Source of the DNA: Parapristionchus giblindavisi
Lineage: Eukaryota; Nematoda; Chromadorea; Rhabditida; Diplogasteridae
Direction of reading: 5' to 3'
Assembly: GCA_943737045.1 (NCBI GenBank)
Contig: CALSFV010000392.1
Coordinates: forward strand, 1 to 64,000
DNA: 64,000 nt
Positions 1 to 10,900 of the stretch are shown here, in pieces; the stretch's first letter is position 1; each line of letters opens with the position of its first letter. A program made the translations under genes and the position numbers. A model generated the notes under the pieces. The model did not search any database. It was not told where the DNA came from and saw nothing but the letters and a program-made list of their open reading frames with translations.

Positions 1-128
1 AGAGAGGGAGAGAGGGAGAGAGGGAGAGAGGGAGAGAGGGAGAGAGGGAGAGAGGGAGAGAGGGAGAGAGGAAGAGAGGGTGAGAGGGAGAGAGGGAGAG
101 AGGGAAAGAGGGTGAGAGGGAGAGAGGA
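1..128. repeat. (GGGAGAGA)n purine microsatellite
   Basis: The window opens in a purine-only tract of 8-bp units of the GGGAGAGA type with few interruptions, cut by the window edge. It is the first of many purine/pyrimidine tracts in the left 31 kb. Confidence 0.97.
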
Positions 129-1320
129 GAAGCTCATGGCAAGTTGACTCGATATCCAGTCAGAATTTCATACCGATTTCAATAATATATTCAAATCATC
201 TTTATGGTGAGTTCTTAGTTAGTTGGTCTTGATAAAGTGATTAAATGTAAAAATTTATCTAAATATTATTCTAAAGGTTTATTTACCTCAAAGCTGTTTT
301 CTACAGTAATATGTAGCAAAATGTATTGTACTAATGCCACCTATCCTTAGAATTGCTTAATAGAACTACATGTGCTCAGCGGTACTTAACATATTTCTTA
401 TTACTTTACCTAAACCATATGACTTAACTTAAGCCTATGAGCTAACTTGGCATGGGTTGGAGCCGACTAAGCGCTTTCCATCGCCGCTCAGTTCAATTCA
501 CCGTCAAACCCATCAGGGGTACGCGGAGAGTTAATGAACTTTGTGATGGGATCGATTACGTGGACAAAAATCGGGAGACCTCTCTGCTTTATATAATTAT
601 AATAGATAGTTATAAACATGACTTTGCATCAATATCAGTATCGTTTTCAAATCTTAAGTAAAATAGTTTAGTTGAAACATATCTGGAACATGCTCTTATT
701 TATAGATTTCAGAGAGTTTGAAGTGAATCGGCTTCGACGGTATATTTTTTAGTGTATGCAAATCCAACGTGAATAGTGGACATGATCATCATTTTTCCTT
801 CGCTTGTTCCGCAAATGTGCACGCCCCGCCCCTTCCCACACCCTCCACCCTTACACCGCGTACTCTCTCATATCCCAACGCTCTCTCACCATCTTTCGTA
901 CTCTCTCAACGCTCTCTCGCTCTTGATGAACTAATGATGATAGAATAACAAGACAATAATAGCAAAACCGGGTCGAACTAATTGTATTTCATGATCTAAT
1001 AATGAATGTCATTTTGCATCCTCGCCCAAGTTACCTCGCTCACCTATACCTGCTATAAGAGAGCCGGATAATACTGTTCGGGTAGAACGATGGAAATTCA
1101 TTGCACGAAAGTAAATATTTGTTTCGTGATTCTTGACATGCTTAAATTTTGCTATTACTATTGAAAGTTCAGGTTTAAGTCGTGCAGAGGGTGCTTAACC
1201 AATTTGCATGCTGGGATCTCTTAATTTCCCATTGCACCTCACGCCAATTCTCGTACAATATAGCAATAATCCCGTAGTTAATCGAAATGAGATAGATGAG
1301 AGGAAAAGGGGGAAGAATAA
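129..1320. other. non-coding stretch, no gene seen
   Basis: AT-rich sequence with no exon that I can support. A 69-codon plus-strand frame at 452-661 starts in a locally GC-rich patch but lacks splice context and recognisable sequence. A C-rich segment lies at 818-915. Confidence 0.5.
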
Positions 1321-1789
1321 TGCTGTGTTCAGAACTTGGAAAATGCAAGAAAATGCGGAAAATGCTGTTCAAAAGTTCAGGTGGAAAATGCTCGAAAATG
1401 CTCGATTTTGGATCGAAAAAAGACGGTTTTATACACTTTAAAAGCGTTGAACCTCGTTGTTTCATGGAAAACAGCGAACTTAGGTCATTTATAAAGTATG
1501 CTGCTGAATTAAATATCGTATGATCCTTTTTTGAGCACTTTAAGCCGAAAATCAACGAAAATGCTGCGAAAAATCAACCTAGCGAGTCCATATTTAAAAA
1601 TATCACTTATCATCAATAAAATGCGTCCATAACACTGTTTGCTACCAATAAACGTTGATATTAAACAAAAAAAAACATTAAAATTTGTTTAAAATCCTCG
1701 AAAATGAGCATTTTCAGAGCATTTTCCGGCTGAACTTCTGAACAGCATTTTCCGCATTTTCGTGCATTTTCCAAGTTCTGAACACTGCA
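1321..1789 (+). mobile_element. MITE family A, copy 1 (about 469 bp)
   Basis: The ends are inverted repeats of about 65 bp, starting TGCTGTGTTCAGAACTTGG and ending with its complement. The termini also carry an internal GAAAATGC repeat. A second, inverted copy lies at 28287-28741. The flanks are TAA on the left and TTA on the right, close to the TWA target duplications of PIF/Harbinger-type MITEs. No transposase is encoded. Confidence 0.85.
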
Positions 1790-2141
1790 TTAGCGGCAAC
1801 GATTCCATCGTCAATAACAAAATGAGGCTGACAATGTATTGGGTCATAGGTCGCGGAAGGACCATCATGTGACGATAAAGATCACCAGTACTAATTTCTT
1901 TCGTACAACCATTCATTTTCCAAGCTCGTATTATATTTTTAGAAAACTGGATGATATCCGAAGATTGATCAATTCCCACTTCTTTAGTGCTGTAAAATCG
2001 GTCTCGGCATGAAATGACACACACTTGCCCTCTATATCCTTTATCGTTAAAGTATTTCACTTCGTAATAGACAAACAACGATACAATACAGTCTACCGTA
2101 AAGGCAAAGAACAACCGAAGAACGATAAAACTCCTTGGCAC
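1790..2141 (-). CDS. ORF fragment running into MITE A, unrecognised
   Basis: A minus-strand frame is open from 2141 down to the MITE border and then terminates inside the MITE. The N-terminal part is hydrophobic (FIVLRLFFAFTVDCIVSLFV), like a signal or membrane segment, and the rest is of mixed composition with two Cys. Nothing in it is familiar. It could be a coding exon cut by the MITE or simply chance open sequence, since composition is the only evidence. Confidence 0.25.
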
Positions 2142-2199
2142 TTTTCACTAACGATCGGGATATACACGAACTTCTCATAATCTCATACTGTAAGGAGGA

Positions 2200-3053
2200 A
2201 ACGGTATAGAGCAAAGGCTTTTTCATTAGTAAACACTACAAGGGACGAAGGAGCAAAAAATGCTACCAAAGCATCGTGGGGGTCTCTACTCTTACAAAAT
2301 ATGGAAAATATTTTATTGGCTCGGGGACTTGAAAGAATTCCATCGAGAGGCGAACGGAACATAAGTATAAAAGGGACAAATATCATTGGAAATATTGGTG
2401 TGTAGTGTAATGAAAGAAGCTAACTAAGATGATGCGCGGTTAGAAGAATGCTTAAAATGTTTACAAATATAAACGGATTTGTACTAGTGAGGTAAAGCGT
2501 ACAGAAACATGATTATTACGGGGAACAAGACGAAGCAAGGAATTGTTAGAAGAGCAAGTGATAGACAGCTGAATCCTCAAAACGAAAAAGTTTGTCTGCT
2601 TATTTTATATCATTTATGAGGATTCAACGAATGAGCATGGACTCAGAGTGGACTAAGAGTTCCCATTGGAGATAAAATAGGTAAGAAAGAAGACTGACTA
2701 GTTCGGATCGGAACCGACGGAACCAATCGGGTCGACTCTCGATACCTTATAGTTGAGCAACTCCACGAAGTGCATTCTTTGGAACTCATAGTGACCACTC
2801 TGTACGGGTCAACTGCTATACGAAAGAGTAAACGAGGAATGAATACCAGAGAGAGCAAAACAGAGACTAATCAGAGATATAGCATAAGATGATGAAACAG
2901 AAATAGTGAAGTGCAGGTGGAATGAATGGGGATACTAACCGATTCATGGAACAATGCACAAGATATGAAGAAGATGACGATGATTGAATCATCGACCAGC
3001 GACTCCAATTCGTGTACTATCAAACCGATCAGATCAAGATTGTCAATTCCCAT
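2200..3053 (-). CDS. probable minus-strand multi-exon gene, unrecognised
   Basis: Three exon-like blocks lie in minus orientation. An ATG-initiated block at about 3053-2937 begins MGIDNLDLIGLIVHELESLV and ends at a GTTAGT donor. A short block at about 2804-2750 follows a TACAG acceptor, reads SGHYEFQRMHFVELLNYK and ends at GTATCG. A third block lies at about 2386-2280, before a GTAAGAG donor. The first two join in phase 0. I do not recognise the protein, and the 3' exons are uncertain because two frames stay open in the third block. Confidence 0.35.
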
Positions 3054-3059
3054 TCAGTC

Positions 3060-4357
3060 CAGCTGTCGGGTGATTATTAAATAAGCAAGATGTACAGTAT
3101 GGAAATGAAGAGTACCCTCAGACGACAAGGTTCTGCCGATAAAATTCTAACGCCGTGATGAAATCTGTCGTTGATGGCCGCAAGGAGGGGGTGCACATAT
3201 GATTAGGAGACTCGAATGGGTCGGCACAAGGAATGCGAATGACGAATGCAAATGAAATACTATGCATGGAATTGCAAGATGGGACTGGTATGCTTTGAAC
3301 AACAGTGAAGAGAAACAGAATATAACCGATAGATCATGATAGAATGGTTAAAACGATGCGAATGTATGGGTGGGTGGGTCATTGTGACCGATAGTGAATG
3401 ATAGGAGAGTATGGGATATTATTCGCGACGATGGAGGGTACGCGTATGCTTACACAGAATGCAATACAAGAGATGATGAGGATGGGAATAAACGGGGAAG
3501 CGAAGAGATGGGCGACGGTACCAGGAAAGTTGAAAGTAAATGAATACTAAAGCGTATGGAATACAAAGGACACTAACAGACGAAAATGTTTGAATGTATA
3601 TGGACTAGTTCATGCTTAGAAAAAAAAAGAAATGGTCATGAGTCACGGGAACTAGCCTTATGAGAAGAAATATTGCAGATAAAGAGACTAATATTGAACT
3701 ATACTATATGAATACAATATATGAAAACTTCTAGAAAAGATGGACACGGCTAAGTGGAACGAAGTAGAGGGCAAGAAGGAAATAAAAAGTTAAGAGCAGA
3801 TACAAGGCTATGACTACGGTTTCGTTAAAGTAGAAGGGAGATTTAAGGAGGTGTTAAACAAAAAAATGGAAATGGACTACCATGACCAAGGCTCAGAAGG
3901 AGCCCTAGATCAACAAAAATCTGAGAGTACACGCGTCTATTCTAGAAAATTAACACAACAAAGTGGAGAAAATGAAGTGATAGTCAATGGACTGATAAAT
4001 GGATTAAGTGGACTTGAAAGTAATAAGATTGAAATGAAAATCAGACTGGTTTAATAAGCATGATTGAGAAAGGATCACGATTGTTCGGATTCGGTACTGG
4101 TTAAAGTGCTGGGATGAGGTTTGTATTTTTTGGTTTTTAAAATGCTTTTTTGTTGTTGGCTATGACTATATGATGGGAGAGTAAGCTGGACTGGGCATGG
4201 TTGGGTATCACTAGGGCGTGAGGTTGGGTGTTGTTTTGAAGGTGGAATACTTTACAGCAAATATTTAGTGTGACTCTATTAATATTAGTGCAATACATCT
4301 ACGATACAGCTAGTGAGTGGTGCGTGAGGAGATCGACGGATGCCATTCTCTGCGCGG
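3060..4357. other. AT-rich stretch without a supported gene
   Basis: Purine-biased, low-complexity sequence. A 67-codon plus-strand frame at 3851-4054 is hydrophilic but isolated. I see no convincing exon, repeat or RNA gene here. Confidence 0.45.
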
Positions 4358-6262
4358 TCAGAGGCTTCTGAAGTAGCGTCCCTTCGAGGTCGATGGAACA
4401 TTCGGATCAACTTCGACCTCGCCGCCTTCGACTTCGTCCTCATCATCTTTCGAATCGCTTTCAGTCTCTGAAGATGAAGATGTTGACGCATCCGAATACA
4501 GCCATTCTCCATTCACTCAAAATTAAACTGATACATTTTTGCTACTACTAAAATCTGGCCAAAATATTTTATTACTCTTCTATTGATATCGATTACCTTC
4601 TTTAAGTGGGAGATTAAGTCCAAGAATATCGATCATCTCTTCGAAGTCATCATCTTCAAACGCAAAAGGTGCAAATTGGAACAGATTCTCGTGGAATCGA
4701 GTCTTCTGCCAGATAGCGATACGCTCAGCCTGCTCTGCTGCTGTTAGACGACGAAAGTAACGATCAGGAGTGGATGGACGACTCTGGAAAGATCAAAGAT
4801 TAAAGATTAAAGATCACAGATTAAAGATCGCAAATAAAAGATCAAAGACAGTAAATTGAATTAGTCAAGACAAACCTCGTCGCTTTGTAGATTCTCCTCA
4901 CTTAGTAAGACTTCAGCGACTTTCTATAAGAAAAGACGATAAAGAGGGAAATGGCGTTAGAGAGGCAACCAAGTAGAAGTGATTGGGTTGGGTGATTGAT
5001 GGAATAACAAACTACTAGCCTAGACTTCAAAGTAAGAAAGGATTGCTAAACAGCTTTGTTTTTACTTAAGATTCCGAGTTTTATGGCCAAGTGGTATGTT
5101 GATAACATCTACGATAACAATGAAAAAATGCTGTTAAATTTCTCAACGATATCAAAAATATACATAATTTCAAGTCAAATATAATATTACTTACCCTGAC
5201 TTCGTCATCATCGTTCTCCTCTTCGTCATTCATCACAAGAGGAGGAGGAATATCATCACTATCGTCGGTTGGAATGAGTCTCTCTTCAATATTACCGACA
5301 ATGTCGTGTACTGGGGAACGAGTTAGAGGAAGATTGGGGCCTCGGTTGCCGTACAAATCTGAAATTAAGTAATTGATCTTTATATAAAAGATATGGTTAT
5401 ATGGTTATATTTCCATTAATGGTTTTGTACTTCTTGCCTCATTAGACTTTGTATAGTTCATTCTACTCGTTTGTAGTAGTTGATTCAACAATGCACTTTA
5501 GGCGATCCCCCCCCCCCCTGGTGCGAGACTAGTCGTCTATAAACTAAGGGTTTGGAGTGGACGGTGGAACTTAATATCCGAGCTGCGAAAATGAGATGCA
5601 AATGTGTACATTTGACCAGACGGCAGTGCCCTCTCCCTACTGTCTACACTAGAATAAGAGATGAAGGGAGAGACTGGGAGAGGGAGAGGGAGAGATGAGG
5701 AAACAGAGTTGGAGTGAAACAGACGAGCAAAGATGATATTTGAGAAGAGAAGAGATTGACTCGTAGGACAATTATACACTGGCCCTATGGGGTGAATCAT
5801 ATTGACTGACGTTGTGGATGAACTCGCTGATTGCCAGAGTGACGAGTGCGTAGACCACTATCGAATCCGAGAAGAGTTCCTACCTCTCCCTCACAGCCGA
5901 TCGTCGTTTCCACTGAAAAAAATCAAAGATTACAGATCAAAAATCATAGATCAGAGATCATATTACCTGATCTATGTAGACTCTGTACACTGCCTGAGTA
6001 ACTAGATAGATCGAGCTCTTCGGAGTCAGAATCACGATTCCATGAACCATCAATTTCCTCATCGAATTTGAATCCGAATGGAATGTCAACTGAAATTATC
6101 ATATTAGTAAATAACTTTATTCGAAACAAAATTGATTGATTTTACTAATAGCATATATTTATTTATTTTTTATTATAATATAAAGAATTGTTTTTGGAAA
6201 AAGATACGGTGGCTCTCGAAAATCAGTGGTTCGTTGTTGAGCAAAACAAGTGTTAGCTCCAT
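4358..6262 (-). CDS. multi-exon gene for an acidic protein, function unknown
   Basis: Seven exons were rebuilt on the minus strand: 6262-6208 (start uncertain), 6089-5967, 5912-5811, 5358-5195, 4923-4876, 4783-4597 and 4515-4358 (stop TGA). Every junction from 6089 on keeps phase, and most acceptors are TTTCAG or TTCCAG. The donor at 5811 (GTCAGT) is weaker. The protein of about 240 residues has acidic runs (IPTDDSDDIPPPLVMNDEEE, ESDSKDDEDEVEGGEVEVDP). Its most conserved-looking block is encoded by exon 4783-4597 (RPSTPDRYFRRLTAAEQAER, then IWQKTRFHENLFQFAPF), which may form helices. I do not recognise the family. The acidic tail suggests a nuclear or chromatin protein, which is inference only. 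Confidence 0.65.
4793..4855. repeat. degenerate AAAGATC repeat
   Basis: About seven imperfect AAAGATC/AAAGATT units fill the intron directly upstream of the exon at 4783-4597. The same motif recurs at about 5920-5960, 14258-14280, 22993-23010, 44700-44726, 58500-58535 and 62185-62235, so it is a dispersed simple-repeat family. Confidence 0.8.
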
Positions 6263-6324
6263 TCGGCCATTAATAACCCGGTTTATTTTGTCTCATAAGA
6301 AATGATTCGTCTTTCGTTCGCTTC

Positions 6325-6642
6325 ATGTACTTCTTCGCCTTCTTCAATCGAATTCCCTCATGGGACCATCGTTTCTTTTTTTCTCTTCCCATCAAAGTGA
6401 ATCCATTCTTCCGCTATCTAATTCATTACTTTCTTAACCCTACAAAGCTCGATTCTCTGGTTCCTCTTCTTCCTCCTCTTCTTCTTCCTCTTCTTTCCTC
6501 CTCTTCTTCCTTTTCCTCTTCTTCCATCTTTTCCTCTATTCCTTATTTGAACCTCGATCGGCGCCAGACAAATTGTCCTTCCTCCCTTCATTCTCCTCTC
6601 TTCTCTTCTCTATATAAAGTGAGTAGGCCATTTCGATCGTAA
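6325..6642 (+). repeat. CT-rich tract (apparent ORF is an artefact)
   Basis: The segment is (CTT/CCT)-rich, especially 6463-6540. A 105-codon frame across it is Ser/Pro/Leu-rich, as expected from translated pyrimidine repeats, so I do not call a gene. Confidence 0.7.
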
Positions 6643-6749
6643 ATCAGAATGGAAAAGGTAATTATGATTCGGCCTCTCCTTCTGTCCCTCTACCTCTCCC
6701 TCTCTCTCTCCATGATACCTTTGTACTTTTATGTCAGGTACTACTCTAG

Positions 6750-6921
6750 TCATTTGATGTGCTTGTCAACTTGGACGTCAACGTCATAAGGAGAGATCTT
6801 AATGACCTTTTTGGTTTCCTCTTTCCTTTCATTGAACTTCTGAACTGACTCACAGGCGGCATGGACAAAGTTCACACAGAGCCAATTACCGGAAATAATA
6901 CGCGGATAGTCATAGAGAAGC
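6750..6921 (-). CDS. terminal coding exon of an unrecognised gene
   Basis: A minus-strand exon begins after a TTGACAG acceptor at 6921 and stays open for 57 codons to TGA at 6750-6752. It reads LLYDYPRIISGNWLCVNFVH, continues as a charged helix-like segment (QKFNERKEETKKVIKI) and ends DKHIK. It is flanked by CT tracts and clearly differs from them in composition. A GTGAGT sequence inside the exon could serve as an alternative donor. Upstream exons must lie between 6930 and 7990, but I could not identify them in phase. The product is unknown. Confidence 0.5.
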
Positions 6922-6924
6922 CTG

Positions 6925-7000
6925 TCAACGGTCCCTCTCGCTCTCCCTTTCTCCTTCTCCCTCTTCCTCTCTCTCTCTCCTTCTCCCTTTCAATAGAGTG
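6925..7000. repeat. CT microsatellite tract
   Basis: CTCCCT/CTTCTCC-type pyrimidine tract immediately upstream of the exon on the minus strand. Confidence 0.75.
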
Positions 7001-7993
7001 CAGAAGTCATTACAGAGAGAGAAGAGGATCGTAAACGTAAAGACTTCACTCTTCATTTCATTTCTTTCTGCACTCAGAATATTCAACCAACTAGAAGAGA
7101 ATCACTGATCTTTGATTTATTTCGTCCTTTTCTACCACAACTAAGATACCACACAAAACACTGACCAAAACACATTTTAAGTGCAATGATCATTAACCTC
7201 CACACAAAGAAGATCCCTGATCATGAGCAAAGTACTATACTTGTATGAGCAAAATATCTGAGTCACATCGACGTGAAAAGAACCATTCCCATATCATGAC
7301 CAACGAAACGTTGTCATGGCTTCAGTTAAATGAGTATCTTCCCATTTTTCATGGCCACTTTTTCTTCCCGGTCTCTACCATCGAAACCCTTTTCCTCATT
7401 GCTTAATTCGTTCAAAACGAGGAATGAATAGAGATGATTGGGAGTACGTGGTTTGAGTGAAAAGATCGTCAAACCGCGTTAGAAAATCGCTCACTCAGCC
7501 GTTTTTTGCATCTTCGTTTAGGTACAGAATAAGACGGTTCTCGTCCTTCTTTTCTCATGCCCTTTGTGGGAATAGAGGACGATTAAATGAGAAAAGGAGA
7601 AGAATAGCTATGGAGAGAAAGAGAGATAAAGTTAGAGAGAGGGGGGATCCATCATCGTACCTTTCAACCTTTCCTATCCTTCACTTCACTTCTCAGACCA
7701 CTCTACCTAATCCGTTCACCTTTAAAAAGAATGGAAATGGTCAGTGAGTGACGCAGCCATTTGGAGTGAACCTTCAGGTCATCGACCCTCATAGAGTACA
7801 CAGTTGGGCTAATACCTACAGTACTACAAATGGACAAAGCAGCCGAAACATCACAACATTATTAGCTAACCTATATATTTTCTAATTAAAGTGCTAGTAT
7901 TATGCTAGTAGTAGTATTATTAACGTAATCATGTACAACTACCACATACACTACAGATATTGATCACGCCACGTATTCATAATTAAATATGCA

Positions 7994-10900
7994 TTAAATC
8001 TCACAATCATAGAATCCTCCCTTGGCCGATTCCTCAATGTGATCTTCTCTAATGGCATCTTTTAGAACGTCGACGATCTCTCGGAATACGGTAGGCACTT
8101 GCATGGGAAGAAGATCAGGATCTCCTCTATCCCGTCTGTCCATATTCTCCTCCAACCACGCCGCACGCCACAGACCGCGTGCGGCGCTCATGAATGTGTG
8201 GAACTCCTCGACAGCCGACCTGAATTCATTTTCTTTAATTAAAAAAAAATTTTCTTAAATATTTTTTTTTATTATCCATTTTAATCGATACAGTCACAAC
8301 CTAATATATGTTTCCATCGACATTGTATACGGTAGCACGGAGTCTTGAATGACTCCTCTACGATGGAAAATGACACATATGCATCAAATGGATTCGGACA
8401 CTGCAGGAGGGAGGAGACGGAGTGGGAGGGGTAGAAGAGAGATGAGTTGAGATAAGACGTGATAGATTGAATATAATCATAGTCATTTTGTTGCATATCT
8501 TGATTACCACTCCTCTATTCCTTTCGTAATCTATGATGGATAGGCCTTCTCTCTTCTTTTTCTTGGATATTGTGAAAGGTTTATGGTGGCGCCGTTGCTA
8601 GCACACAAGAACAGCACACTATTTGTTCAAAGTTCATCGCTCCATTCATTTCACAAGAGATATAGCAAGAAGTCTGAAGATAATGCTATACCGTAGTTCT
8701 ATCACCAAAAACATACTACTTTCTTTGCATGACTCTCAATCATCTACATCACTACCATTATATTACTATTTTCTAGAGTTCGAATAGGGAGAATATTGGC
8801 TGATGACGACACAAAGCAGTACAAAGATTGAGTAAAGAGGGCGGAGCTTGAGTCTGTTGTTGGATGAATATTAATGACCGCCTCGATCATTCTATATTAG
8901 ATGCGGAATAAGAAGAAAGGGGAGTCATTGTTGTCCTTTATACGCTTGTATCTTTCATTCATCATATGTATGCAGAGAAGAAAAGGACAATGCAAAGGCG
9001 ACTGAAGACTGAAGGAGTACGATAGACTTATACTCTAATATTAGTACCCAGTACGAATTTGATTAATTACATATATGGTTAACCATTACGTAAACGTGCT
9101 CAAGAATTACTGTAGCTGAACAAGTCAAGAGATTACGGTAGCTAAGATATGTATAGCTGTAGTTAATTGAATATTTAGCATTTCGAAAACATTATTTCCG
9201 TTGACAATGTGAACGTCAGCGATAAAGGATATTAATTCAATTTCCTTTTTTTTTTTTGAAATTTATAATTTTGGCTTGCATAAACGTATTTGTTTGCGTG
9301 ACTAGATTGAGAAGAAATTTTTGATTAAATACATAAATCTACTAAAACAACTTTTAAATAACTCTGCAGAAGACTCCCAAGTTGTCAACAGCAGGCATTT
9401 CACTCTTTCGTGCAAAACGTTTCCACCTTGCTCTTCTGCTACTCTAACCTCCTTGCAAACACATCTTCGAAAGTATCCAAGGTTGACAATAGCACACCAC
9501 AATATTCGCCACTTAAGGTAATTATCAATAACCACTATTTCTTCATTAAATATACGCCCCAATCGGGAAATGGCAACGGTCGTGCTCCCGAAAATACCCA
9601 TCTCTCATTCCTAATGCACTGTTACATTTGCCTTACGTGCCTACGCCGTAACGGCGGAGTGTGTTACATTTCGTTACGTGTCCGTCGCCGTAAATTTTGA
9701 AGTGTGTTAGGTCTCGAGTGGAAAACCCTGAATGGCAATGTTGATACGGTAAGAAGTTACCGTAATCATAGATCAATAATGGTTGACTACCGTAACCTTT
9801 TACAGTACTTTAATGATCCATCAGGGTTTTCCACTCGAGACCCAACACACTTCGAAATTCCCGTTGACGGATCCGTCATCCGTAACGACGTTACGGCGTA
9901 GGCACGTAAGGCAAATGTAACAGTGCATAAGAAAATATCGGAACAGATTCGATACTATTGCAAAATGGTCTGAGGGGTTGCTACATAAAAACACTGCATA
10001 AATGCAATTTTTAAATGATTATTATATTACTCCTTAAGAAAAAAATGGTACCAAAATGGTAAATATTTTTGTTTTAAGATGAATAATTACCGAGCGTTTG
10101 TGTCTTCGGGTGCGGATGAAGAGTGTTCCGTTTGAACCAAGTGAGGCGTTGACTGAAGAGAATCCGTATTATCAATAAGTAGTGAGATTTCATAAGAGGA
10201 AAAGAGGAAACGTTAGTGGGTGCTTATCGTGAAATGGATGTTGTCTAATAAACGAACAAGGAACAAGAAAGAACGAACAAATTCAAACGATAGACAAAGA
10301 CAGAAATGGGATCGACACCTCCATGAGAGGTAAAGTGACTGTCGACCAGTACTCTCATTTTCATTCTCTCAACCGACCACTTTCTCTCCTCCCCCCACCC
10401 TTTCTCCTCCCACTCACCCTCTCTCCTCCCCCATCCTCTCTCCTCCCCCTCACTTTCTCTCCTCCCCCTCTCCCACTCTCCTCCTCCCTTGGCCTTCCCC
10501 TGTCCACTGCCTCGATTCGAACCTCACGTGCCGTACATATATCCTCACTCAGACAAAGACCCTTGGTTTGCCACTGTTTCGGGGGTTCGCTTGTCTCTTT
10601 CTCTTGTCTCCCCTTCCCCTCTCCCTCTCACATACTTTACTTCACTCTTAACTATTCTTTCTTCTTCGCAACAACCCTCACTGAATCAATCCTGTCCGAC
10701 CCCCAGTAGCTATCTCTTTCTCTCCGCCTCTCCCTCTCCTCTTTCTTCTCCACTTCCCACAACATACACCTTCACAATCGCTAACTTTGGAACCTTCAAT
10801 TCAAATCAGCGGTTCATTCATTTTCTCTAATACAGTTCATCCCACCATGTGTGGTTTGATCAGATAAACTAAAGGTCATACACACAAAAAAACCACTGCC

